Shown here: piece after piece, positions 36,401 through 45,841 of the stretch
Position numbering within the stretch: the stretch's first letter is position 1
How the letters are laid out: each line of letters opens with the position of its first letter
DNA from: Allorhizobium pseudoryzae
GTDB taxonomy: Bacteria > Pseudomonadota > Alphaproteobacteria > Rhizobiales > Rhizobiaceae
NCBI RefSeq assembly: GCF_011046245.1
Contig: NZ_CP049241.1
Coordinates: 3,582,232-3,646,231 of the forward strand
Reading direction: 5' to 3'
DNA length: 64,000 nt
The notes under the pieces: generated by a model
The model's database searches: none
What the model was told of the DNA's origin: nothing
Seen by the model: only the letters and a program-made list of their open reading frames with translations
Made by a program: the position numbers and the translations under genes

Positions 36401-36578
36401 TGCCGTGGTGGGGGGGCTCGTCGTCTCGCAGATGCTGACGCTGTTCATCACGCCGGTGATCTTCGTCGAGATGGATCGTCTCGGCAAAGGCCTGAAGCGG
36501 CTTTTCGCCCGCAAGGCGGATCACGCGCCCGCCAACTCGGAATTTCCTCCGCAGGCTCCGGCCGCGGCCGCCGAATGA
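33447..36578 (+). CDS. RND efflux transporter permease
   Basis: A 1043-residue inner-membrane proton-driven pump of the AcrB/MdtB hydrophobe/amphiphile family. The N-terminal TM (ATTLLAIGLILAGLAGY) is followed by the large periplasmic porter domain, TM4 with LGLTLSVGLVVDDAIVMLENI (the conserved DD proton-relay residues) and the second half with TM10 around LIGIVKKNAIMMIDVAVE. FPTINVSASLSGASPESM at the start is family-typical. Substrate unknown, probably drugs or detergents. It overlaps the adaptor gene by ATGA. A hairpin follows 8 bases after the stop. Confidence 0.95.
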   Translation: MIPAFCINRPVATTLLAIGLILAGLAGYRLLPVAALPKVDFPTINVSASLSGASPESMATSVATPLIKKFETIPGVSEISATNSLGNTSIILQFNLNRNIDAAAADVQAAISQATRQLPSNMTTAPSYRKTNPADAPILLLAINSDELPRSKVDEIAENIVSPLLSTLPGVAEVSIYGSQTYAVRVGLDPTALQARGLGVDTVTSAIAGANNQTPVGTLQTADQRLTIDAKTQRTNADEFRSLVIATKNGAPIHLGDVARVEDSVANLDAGSWYDGKRSIILAVQRQPDANTVDVVEEIRAKMPALEAQLPPSVHLNVMNDASTAIKEAIHDVQFTLFLTIGLVVLVIYLFTGHLMATIIPGLAVPLSLIGTFGAMYALGYSIDNISLLGLTLSVGLVVDDAIVMLENILRLHEEGLPMREAALKGAAEVSYTILSMSISLVAVFIPILLMGGVVGRLFNEFGMVVTLAILTSALVSLTVTPMLGSRLSSHSSRPPMIIRWFDAGFGYTLRGYDRSVSWCLKHRGVVLLSFLASIAASGWLFMTLPSSFFPQEDVGRLSVSTRAREDISYEAMRALQAQVAEIIGKNPAVKHVTSIVGGSARSPLNNGTMFVELKPKDERPPLAQTIDDMRKATAKVAGLKTFITPQQSLRFGGRSTASQYQLVIQALNASTTNEWAGKIQTALRQDRLFTDVTSDAQNGAIAADIKVDTEKAAAYGITNDQLRKTLEMAFSGYTAAQIQSTGDSYDVIVELDKSKPWDDEFLRDINILSSKSGTLVPLSNFASVERKQAPVTINQTGQLVSTTVSFNLPDGVSLSQATARIDEIKQSLNMPSDVFTSYGGNAAIFKESQGNTGLLILAAVITIYVVLGVLYESFIHPLTILSGLPAAAFGALIALKVMNFDLSVIALIGLLMLIGIVKKNAIMMIDVAVELIREKGEAPVAAIHEACVRRFRPIMMTTFCALLGALPIALGSGASSELRQPLGIAVVGGLVVSQMLTLFITPVIFVEMDRLGKGLKRLFARKADHAPANSEFPPQAPAAAAE

Positions 36579-36585
36579 TGATCAC

Positions 36586-36609
36586 GGGGACCGCAATTGC
36601 GGTCTCCCC
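36586..36609 (+). terminator. Hairpin after RND operon
   Basis: GGGGACCGCAA/TTGCGGTCTCCCC forms a stem with a palindromic centre and a one-base bulge, 8 bases after the pump stop codon. It is followed by a mixed sequence, not a clean T-run. Confidence 0.5.
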
Positions 36610-36753
36610 TGCCCGCCTGTCTTGAAATCTTCACGGCACTGTGCGATCAGCGCCCCCTCGTTATCAGAGGGCGCCGGTCGTCCTCGTCTCGTTCAGGGTG
36701 CTCCATCGCAGGCGCCCGTCTCAGTTCATTTCGAAGATAAAAGGACGTTCGGC

Positions 36754-38049
36754 ATGGCACGCGCGCTCGGGCTCGATTTCGGCACGACCAATACCGTTCT
36801 GGCGCTGGCCGAAGCCGGCGGCACCACCACCCATTCGCTTCCCTTCACCAGCAGCGCCGGTGTGAGCGACAGCATGCGCACCGCGCTCTCCTTCATGAAG
36901 GACCCAGAGCTCGGCGCCCAGGCACTGAAGGTCGAGGCCGGTCAGGCCGCCATCCGCATGTTCATCGACAATCCGGGGGATTGCCGCTTCCTCCAATCAA
37001 TCAAGACCTTCGCTGCCAGCGCCGCCTTCCAGGCAACGCTCGTCTTTGCCCGGCGCCAGCAGTTCGAGGATCTGATGGAGATCTTCCTGCGCCGTCTCAA
37101 GGCCTATGCGGGCGAGGAATGGCCGACGGAGATTTCGAGGCTGGTCGTCGGCCGCCCGGTGCGTTTTGCCGGCGCCAATCCGGATGAGGCGCTGGCTCTG
37201 GAACGTTACCAGGCGGCGCTCACCCGCTTCGAACTGCCGGAAATCCACTATGTCTACGAACCGGTCGCGGCCGCCTATTATTTCGCCCAGTCGCTGACCC
37301 ATGATGCCAACGTGCTGGTGGCGGATTTCGGCGGCGGCACGACCGACTATTCACTCATCCGCTTCGAACGCCATGCGGGAGAGCTGAAGGCGATCCCCGT
37401 CGGCCATTCCGGCGTCGGAATTGCCGGCGATCATTTCGACTACCGGCTGATCGACAATCTCGTCTCGCCGGAAATCGGCAAGGGCAGCCACTTCAAGAGT
37501 TTCGGCAAACTGCTCGACGTGCCGGCTGGCTACTATGCGAACTTCGGTCGCTGGAACCAGCTGTCGATCTTCAAGACGACCCGCGAATTCGCCGATCTGC
37601 AGTCGCTCGTGCGCTCCGCCACGGAGCCGGACAAGCTGGAACTCTTCATCGAACTCATCGAGCACGACGAGGGTTACCCGCTCTATCAGGCGATTTCCGC
37701 CACCAAGATGGCATTGTCCCACGAGGAGGAAGCGGAGTTCCACTTCTCGCCCCTCGGCAAGGCCGGCCACAAGACGGTGAAGCGCGCCGATTTCGAGACC
37801 TGGATCGCCGACGACCTGGCGCGCATCGAGGAGGCGCTGGACGAGGTGCTGGTGAAGACCAACACGCCGGCAGCGGATGTCGACAAGGTGTTCCTCACCG
37901 GCGGCACCTCGTTTGTGCCCGCGGTACGCGATCTCTTTCGGCGGCGCTTCGATGCCGACCGCATCGAAAGCGGCGGCGAGTTGCTGTCGATCGCTCACGG
38001 CTTGGCGCTGATCGGCGAAAGCGGGGATGTCGGCCGCTGGGCGGCGTGA
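36754..38049 (+). CDS. YegD-like Hsp70 family protein
   Basis: A 431-residue protein with only the Hsp70/actin-type ATPase domain. The phosphate-1 motif is LGLDFGTTNTVLALAE at residue 5, phosphate-2 is VLVADFGGGTTDYSLI, and VFLTGGTSFVPAVR closes the adenosine site. It lacks the DnaK substrate-binding domain, as does E. coli YegD, so its chaperone role is uncertain. The ATG at 36754 is preceded by AAAAGGACG and begins the conserved fold; the open frame upstream is rejected. It lies just before the uracil-DNA glycosylase-like gene, separated by 42 bases. Confidence 0.9.
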   Translation: MARALGLDFGTTNTVLALAEAGGTTTHSLPFTSSAGVSDSMRTALSFMKDPELGAQALKVEAGQAAIRMFIDNPGDCRFLQSIKTFAASAAFQATLVFARRQQFEDLMEIFLRRLKAYAGEEWPTEISRLVVGRPVRFAGANPDEALALERYQAALTRFELPEIHYVYEPVAAAYYFAQSLTHDANVLVADFGGGTTDYSLIRFERHAGELKAIPVGHSGVGIAGDHFDYRLIDNLVSPEIGKGSHFKSFGKLLDVPAGYYANFGRWNQLSIFKTTREFADLQSLVRSATEPDKLELFIELIEHDEGYPLYQAISATKMALSHEEEAEFHFSPLGKAGHKTVKRADFETWIADDLARIEEALDEVLVKTNTPAADVDKVFLTGGTSFVPAVRDLFRRRFDADRIESGGELLSIAHGLALIGESGDVGRWAA

Positions 38050-38091
38050 TGTCGCTTTATCCGGGCCGCCGCATCCGCTAAGGTCGTCGCC

Positions 38092-38970
38092 ATGACCCCT
38101 GCGCATGATCTTTCCCCCGGCGAGCTGGCAGCCCTTCTGCATTTCTATGCTGATTCCGGCGTCGAATGGCTGCTGGAGGATGAGCCGGTCGATCGCATCG
38201 CGCAGTTTGCCGAACAGAAGGCGGCGCGCGCCGCGCAGATGCGGGCGCGCTCCCCTGCCCCGGCCACCGGCGAGCAGCCCCGCGCGGCGAGCACATCCCC
38301 CGCGAGGGCTGCGCAGGCGGCCACCAGCCGTGCGCCGGCCCCTGCCCCGTCCGTTGCGGTCCCGGATGCCGATGCGGTGGCGGCGGCAAAATCCGCGGCA
38401 GAGGCGGCCCGGACGCTCGGCGAATTGAAGACCGCGCTGGACGCGTTTTCCGGATGCAATCTGAAGCACGGCGCGCGCTCCACCGTCTTTGCCAGCGGCA
38501 ACCCGTCCTCCGGCATCATGGTGATCGGCCCCATGCCCTCTGCCGATGACGACCGCGACGGAGAACCTTTTGCCGGTCGTCAGGGACAGATGCTCGATCG
38601 CATGCTGTCCTCGATCGGCCTCTCGCGTGAGACGGTGCTTCTGACGAATGTCGTGCCGTGGCGCCCGCCGGGCAATCGCCAGCCTTCGCCGGCGGAAATC
38701 GAGATCTGCCGGCCCTTTATCGAGCGGCAGATCGCCCTGGCGGAACCCACCCACCTGCTGCTGCTCGGCAACTTTCCGGCGCGTTTTTTCCTGGATGGGG
38801 ATGGCACCATCTTCAGCCTGCGCGGCAGCTGGCGTGAGGTCAGCATTGCAGGCCTTCGCATGCAGGCGCTCGCCAGTCTGCACCCGCAGGACCTGATGAC
38901 GGCGCCTGCCAACAAGGCCCTGGCCTGGCAAGACCTCCTGCTGTTCCGGCACGGCCTGCCAAAACATTGA
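38092..38970 (+). CDS. Divergent family 4-type uracil-DNA glycosylase
   Basis: A 292-residue UDG-superfamily protein. After an Ala/Pro-rich linker (residues 50-105), the fold begins near residue 110. GEPFAGRQGQMLDRML and PPGNRQPSPAEIEICRPF match family 4 thermostable UDGs. However motif A is GPMPSADDD instead of GEAPG, and only two of the four Fe-S cysteines remain (C122, C206); the others are F119 and W190 by alignment. HPQD stands in for the usual HPAYLL motif. Rhizobia often have such a variant, so it may be active on another lesion or not at all. It follows the Hsp70 gene. Confidence 0.78.
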   Translation: MTPAHDLSPGELAALLHFYADSGVEWLLEDEPVDRIAQFAEQKAARAAQMRARSPAPATGEQPRAASTSPARAAQAATSRAPAPAPSVAVPDADAVAAAKSAAEAARTLGELKTALDAFSGCNLKHGARSTVFASGNPSSGIMVIGPMPSADDDRDGEPFAGRQGQMLDRMLSSIGLSRETVLLTNVVPWRPPGNRQPSPAEIEICRPFIERQIALAEPTHLLLLGNFPARFFLDGDGTIFSLRGSWREVSIAGLRMQALASLHPQDLMTAPANKALAWQDLLLFRHGLPKH

Positions 38971-38993
38971 TCAAGGTTAAGCTTTTATGAAAT

Positions 38994-39018
38994 CTGCCAT
39001 GCAATTTACGCATGGCAG
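38994..39018. promoter_or_regulatory. Inverted repeat between UDG-like gene and small ORFs
   Basis: Perfect 9-base arms CTGCCATGC/GCATGGCAG around AATTTAC, 24 bases after the UDG stop. With no T-run and an AT-rich centre it looks more like an operator than a terminator; the regulator is unknown. Confidence 0.4.
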
Positions 39019-39108
39019 CGACGCATTGCCCGTGCTTGCCGAATCTATGTTGCGGTGCAATATTAGCAGCCGTGTCTTGGGAGGAAACCGAACTTAGGAA
39101 CCAAGGCC

Positions 39109-39300
39109 ATGACCACGCGCATCCGCCCCATCCATTCCGGCTTCGAGACCTTGCGTCTCGCCGGCCTCTCACCCCGCTCCACGCAGGGCTACCACAATTT
39201 CGGCTCCGTCACGAACGAGCAGATTTCCGCGCGCGCCTATGTCCGCCGCGGCATGCAGGCCCGTCCGACGGCCATCTTCGCTGATTTCCGTGAACGTTGA
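39109..39300 (+). CDS. Hypothetical short protein, 63 residues
   Basis: An ORF preceded by TTGGGAGGAAACC (about 30 bases upstream) and AGGAACC nearer the start. The sequence (IHSGFETLRLAGLSPRSTQGYHNFG and ARAYVRRGMQARPT) is basic with no signal peptide or TM. I do not recognise a family. The clear start and codon usage suggest a real small protein, but confidence is modest. It lies directly before another small ORF. Confidence 0.45.
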   Translation: MTTRIRPIHSGFETLRLAGLSPRSTQGYHNFGSVTNEQISARAYVRRGMQARPTAIFADFRER

Positions 39301-39307
39301 GGACAAG

Positions 39308-39448
39308 ATGATGATCAAGACGATCCGCAGCCTGCGCATGAACCTCGCCGCCATCGGCACGGCAGTCCGCGCCAGCTCCGAATACACCCATGCGGCGACC
39401 GGCTCCAGGCAGGGCCGCAACACAGCCACCAGCCATATCCCTCTTTGA
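39308..39448 (+). CDS. Hypothetical short protein, 46 residues
   Basis: A short ORF beginning MMIKTIRSLRMNLAAIG with GAGGAC just upstream, 7 bases after the previous ORF's stop. It has a basic, amphipathic N-terminal helix and a variable tail. No family recognised. Close spacing suggests it is translated together with the upstream ORF, if both are real. Confidence 0.4.
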   Translation: MMIKTIRSLRMNLAAIGTAVRASSEYTHAATGSRQGRNTATSHIPL

Positions 39449-39470
39449 ACTGACGCACAGTGCCGGACGA

Positions 39471-40409
39471 TTACGCGGGAGGCGATGAGGCCTTCCGCGC
39501 CGCCTTGCGTTCGAGACCCAGCTGGTGCTCGCGGTAGATGATGAAGATGCCGGCCGAAACCGTGATCGAGGTGCCGAGCAGCATCTGCCAGGTCGGCACG
39601 TCGCCGAACAGGAAATAGGCAATCACGATTCCCAGAATGATCGAGGAATAATCGAACGGCGCCACCGTCGAGACGTCCGCATGCCGATAGCTTTCGGTCA
39701 GAAAGATCTGGCCAAGCCCGCCGCAGAAACCCGCGCCGATCAGAAACAGCTTCTCCTCCATCGACAGCGGTGCCCAGCCTAACGGATAGCTGATCAGGGA
39801 CAGCACAGAGGCGGTGAGCGAGAAGAACACGACGATCGTCGCCGTCTTTTCCGTGCGCACGAGCTGGCGCGTCTGCACCATGGCAAGGCCGCCGATGATC
39901 GCTGACAGCAGCACGGCAAGCGCGCCTGTCGCCTGGCTGGCCCCAAGCCCGCCCTGCTCGAACATCGAGAGTTTTGGCCAGGTAATGATCAAAACGCCGA
40001 AAATACCGAGCGCCACTGCGGTCCAGCGATAGATCCGCACCTGCTCCTTGAGGATCAGGGCCGCGAAGATGACCGCCATCAGCGGCGAGGCATATCCGAT
40101 CGCGATGGCATCCGGCAGCGGCAGCTGGATCAGTCCGTAGAAACCGCAGGCCATGGCCGCGACACCGAGAAGGCCGCGTTTCAGATGCCCGAACGGACTT
40201 TCCGTGCGAAAGGCGGTTGAAAGCTCGCGCCGCAAGGCCAGATATCCAAGGATCGGCAGCAGCGCAAAGGCCGATCGGTAGAAGGTGATCTGGCCCGCCG
40301 GGATACCTTCACCGGCCGACTTGATGAAGGTCTGCATTCCGAGGAAAACAACAACCGAAATGACTTTCATCGCGATCCCTCGCAGGGGATTTTGCGCTTG
40401 GGAATTCAT
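39471..40409 (-). CDS. DMT/EamA family transporter
   Basis: A 312-residue inner-membrane protein with about ten TM helices in two EamA repeats. NPLRGIAMKVISVVVFLGM begins the first repeat; ITFYRSAFALLPI and PFDYSSIILGIVIAYFLFGDVPTWQMLLG are typical of this subgroup of drug/metabolite exporters. The substrate cannot be inferred. The ATG at 40409 has little Shine-Dalgarno; a second in-frame ATG at 40370 preceded by GAGGGATCG is possible. It is divergent from pepN, with an inverted repeat between. Confidence 0.87.
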   Translation of the reverse strand: MNSQAQNPLRGIAMKVISVVVFLGMQTFIKSAGEGIPAGQITFYRSAFALLPILGYLALRRELSTAFRTESPFGHLKRGLLGVAAMACGFYGLIQLPLPDAIAIGYASPLMAVIFAALILKEQVRIYRWTAVALGIFGVLIITWPKLSMFEQGGLGASQATGALAVLLSAIIGGLAMVQTRQLVRTEKTATIVVFFSLTASVLSLISYPLGWAPLSMEEKLFLIGAGFCGGLGQIFLTESYRHADVSTVAPFDYSSIILGIVIAYFLFGDVPTWQMLLGTSITVSAGIFIIYREHQLGLERKAARKASSPPA

Positions 40410-40514
40410 GCGGGCAGGCTCATGGCAGGACCGGCGACGCTTCGGCCGGCAGAGAGAGGATCAGGGAAATGATGCCTCAACGCAAGCAGAACCTCGCACA
40501 CATCACGGCTTGTG

Positions 40515-40535
40515 ATGAAACGATCAATGTTTCAT
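40515..40535. promoter_or_regulatory. Inverted repeat between DMT transporter and pepN
   Basis: ATGAAAC/GTTTCAT with a 7-base spacer. TetR-family operators are often of this kind. It lies in the 280-base divergent gap and could control either gene. No regulator gene is adjacent. Confidence 0.35.
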
Positions 40536-40689
40536 TCATCGTGACAGCAACCAGCCGGTAAGGCGGTAATCTATCCTGTCCTTTTTCGGAACGGCTTTAA
40601 CAATCGTTCAGTTTTGGGTGCAATATTGCGGGGACTTTGCATTGCGCAAAACGAAAAAGCCTCCCGCCAGTCCAGAGCCAGGGAATAAC

Positions 40690-43338
40690 ATGCGAACAGA
40701 CACGGGCCAGATTGTGCATCTGGCGGACTACCGCCCCACTGACTTCGTCCTGGAACGCGTCGATCTGACGTTTGAACTGGATCCGACGGCCACCCGCATC
40801 GAGGCTCGCCTGATTTTCCACCGGCGGGACGGTGTGGATGCTGGCCTTCCCCTGGAACTCGACGGCGACGAGCTGTCGCTGACGGAACTCAGGCTCGACC
40901 AGATGGAACTGCCGGCCGGCCAGTATGACGTAAGTCCTGACAGGCTGGTGATCCGTGATCTTCCCGAAAGCGCGCCCTTCGAGGTGACGGTGATCACCAC
41001 GATCAATCCGGAAGCCAATACGCAGCTGATGGGTCTCTACCGCACCAATGGCGTCTACTGCACGCAGTGCGAGGCGGAAGGTTTCCGCCGCATCACCTAT
41101 TTCCCCGATCGCCCGGACGTGCTTGCGCCCTACACGATCACCATCATTGCCGACAAGGCCGCCAATCCGGTGCTTCTGTCGAACGGCAATTTTCTCGGCG
41201 GCGGCAATTACGATGAAGGCCGGCATTTTGCCGCCTGGTTCGATCCGCATCCGAAGCCGTCCTATCTCTTCGCCCTCGTTGCCGGCGACCTTGGCGTTGT
41301 CGAGGACACGTTTGAGACGATGTCCGGCAATGAGGTCGCGCTGAAGATCTATGTCGAACATGGCAAGGAGCCGCGCGCCGCCTACGCCATGGATGCGCTC
41401 AAGCGCTCCATGAAGTGGGACGAGGAGCGGTTCGGCCGAGAATACGACCTCAATATCTTCCAGATCGTCGCCGTTTCCGATTTCAACATGGGGGCGATGG
41501 AGAACAAGGGTCTCAACGTCTTCAATGACAAGTTCGTGCTCGCCGACCCGGAAACCGCGACGGACCAGGACTACGCCAATATCGAGGCGATCATCGCCCA
41601 CGAATACTTCCACAACTGGACCGGCAACCGCATCACCTGCCGCGACTGGTTCCAGCTGTGCCTGAAGGAAGGCCTGACGGTCTACCGCGACCACGAATTT
41701 TCCGCCGATATGCGCTCGCGTCCCGTCAAGCGGATCGCCGAGGTGCGCCACCTGAAGGCGGAGCAGTTCCCGGAGGATGCCGGCCCGCTCGCCCATCCGG
41801 TGCGCCCGACCACCTACCGCGAGATCAACAACTTCTACACGACAACGGTCTACGAGAAGGGATCGGAAGTCACCCGGATGATCGCGACGCTGCTGGGCCG
41901 CGACCTGTTCAAGAAGGGCATGGACCTCTACTTCGAACGCCACGATGGCGAGGCAGCCACCGTCGAGGATTTCGTCGCCTGCTTTGCCGATGTCAGCGGC
42001 CGCGACATGTCGCAATTCTCCCGCTGGTATCACCAGGCCGGCACACCGATGGTGACGGCCTCCGGGGTCTATGATGCCGGCAGCCAGACCTTTACGCTTT
42101 CGCTTCAGCAGATGGTGCCGGCCACGCCTGGCCAGCCCGTCAAGGAGCCGATGCACATTCCGCTCTCCTTCGCGCTGATCCTCGACAACGGCTCAATTGC
42201 CGAACCGACGTCGGTTGCCGGCGGTGAAGTGACGGGCGACGTGCTGCATCTGACCGCGCGCACGCAGACCTTCACCTTCTCCGGCATCGCCGCCCGTCCG
42301 GTTCTGTCGCTCAACCGCAGCTTTTCCGCCCCCATCAATCTCGATTTCAAGCAGGCACCGGCGGATCTCGCCCACATTGCCCGCCATGACAGCGATCTGT
42401 TCTCGCGCTGGCAGGCGCTGAACGATCTGGCTCTGCCCAACCTGATGCAGGCGGCGCGTGATGCCCGGGAAGGCCGCGAGGTTGTCTGCGATCCGGCTTT
42501 GATTTCCGCCCTTCTCGAAGCGGCGGCCGATGACGGACTGGAGCCGGCCTTCCGGGCCCAGGCGCTGGCGCTTCCGAGCGAATCCGACATTGCCCGTGAA
42601 CTCGGCAACAACAATGACCCGGACGCCATCCATTCGGGCCGCCAGGGCATCATCGCCCTCATCGCCAAGGCGGGGGCAGACATTTTCGAAAGCCTGTTCA
42701 CCGGCATGCGGATCGAAGGGCCGTTCACGCCGGATGCGGCCAGTGCCGGCAAACGGTCTCTGCGCAACAGCGCGCTTGCCTACCTCACCAGCCTGCACGG
42801 CACGGCAGCGCGTGCGGCCGAAGCCTTTGCCAGCGCCGACAACATGACGGACATGGTGCAGGCACTGACCGTTCTCGCCCATCGTTTCCCCGGTCAGGCC
42901 GAAACGGCCAATGCGCTTGGCGGCTTCCTCAAGCGGTTCGAAAACAACCCTCTGGTGCTCGACAAGTGGTTCTCGATCCAGGCGACCATTCCCGGTCACG
43001 CCGCACTTGCACGCGTCAAGGCGCTGCTCGAGGATCCGCATTACGTGGCAAGCAATCCGAACCGGGTGCGCTCGCTGGTCGGTTCATTTGCCTTTGCCAA
43101 TGCCACCGGCTTCAACCGCCCGGATGGTGACGGCTACCGCTTCCTCGCCGATCAGATTCTCGCGATCGACCCGCGCAATCCGCAGCTGGCCGCCCGCCTC
43201 CTCACCTCGATGCGCTCCTGGCGGTCGCTGGAATCGGTCCGTGCCGATCAGGCCCGCTCCGTGCTCGCTGACATTCAGCGCAAGCCGAAACTCTCCACCG
43301 ATGTCCGCGACATCGTCGAGCGCATGCTGACCGGCTGA
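40690..43338 (+). CDS. pepN: Aminopeptidase N
   Basis: An 882-residue M1-family zinc metallo-aminopeptidase that removes N-terminal residues from peptides in the cytoplasm. The exopeptidase motif GAMEN is at residues 268-272, and the zinc site is HEYFH (H304, H308, catalytic E305) with E327 after the 18-residue spacer. The C-terminal domain matches the proteobacterial PepN type. The ATG at 40690 is chosen since conserved sequence begins there and AGGGAA precedes it; the frame is open 24 codons further upstream. A 14-base hairpin follows the stop. Confidence 0.96.
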   Translation: MRTDTGQIVHLADYRPTDFVLERVDLTFELDPTATRIEARLIFHRRDGVDAGLPLELDGDELSLTELRLDQMELPAGQYDVSPDRLVIRDLPESAPFEVTVITTINPEANTQLMGLYRTNGVYCTQCEAEGFRRITYFPDRPDVLAPYTITIIADKAANPVLLSNGNFLGGGNYDEGRHFAAWFDPHPKPSYLFALVAGDLGVVEDTFETMSGNEVALKIYVEHGKEPRAAYAMDALKRSMKWDEERFGREYDLNIFQIVAVSDFNMGAMENKGLNVFNDKFVLADPETATDQDYANIEAIIAHEYFHNWTGNRITCRDWFQLCLKEGLTVYRDHEFSADMRSRPVKRIAEVRHLKAEQFPEDAGPLAHPVRPTTYREINNFYTTTVYEKGSEVTRMIATLLGRDLFKKGMDLYFERHDGEAATVEDFVACFADVSGRDMSQFSRWYHQAGTPMVTASGVYDAGSQTFTLSLQQMVPATPGQPVKEPMHIPLSFALILDNGSIAEPTSVAGGEVTGDVLHLTARTQTFTFSGIAARPVLSLNRSFSAPINLDFKQAPADLAHIARHDSDLFSRWQALNDLALPNLMQAARDAREGREVVCDPALISALLEAAADDGLEPAFRAQALALPSESDIARELGNNNDPDAIHSGRQGIIALIAKAGADIFESLFTGMRIEGPFTPDAASAGKRSLRNSALAYLTSLHGTAARAAEAFASADNMTDMVQALTVLAHRFPGQAETANALGGFLKRFENNPLVLDKWFSIQATIPGHAALARVKALLEDPHYVASNPNRVRSLVGSFAFANATGFNRPDGDGYRFLADQILAIDPRNPQLAARLLTSMRSWRSLESVRADQARSVLADIQRKPKLSTDVRDIVERMLTG

Positions 43339-43345
43339 TATCGGT

Positions 43346-43378
43346 CAGGCAGACGGCAGGCTCGCTGCCGTCTGCCTG
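43346..43378 (+). terminator. Perfect 14-base hairpin after pepN
   Basis: Arms CAGGCAGACGGCAG and CTGCCGTCTGCCTG around a 5-base loop lie 7 bases after the pepN stop. The stem is strong but no T-run follows, so it may act by transcript stabilisation or with Rho. Confidence 0.55.
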
Positions 43379-43525
43379 CGGCACCCTCGTTGGGAACGTT
43401 CGCGCGGCTAGCCTGCAATTATTAAAATTTTATGAGTTCCTCTGGACAAGCCGAATCGTCAATGATTCACTGTCCTTACATCGCAAGCGGCAGTGCGAAT
43501 CACTTACGAGGGACCATCCAGAACC

Positions 43526-45815
<2,290 letters not shown>

Positions 45816-45841
<26 letters not shown>

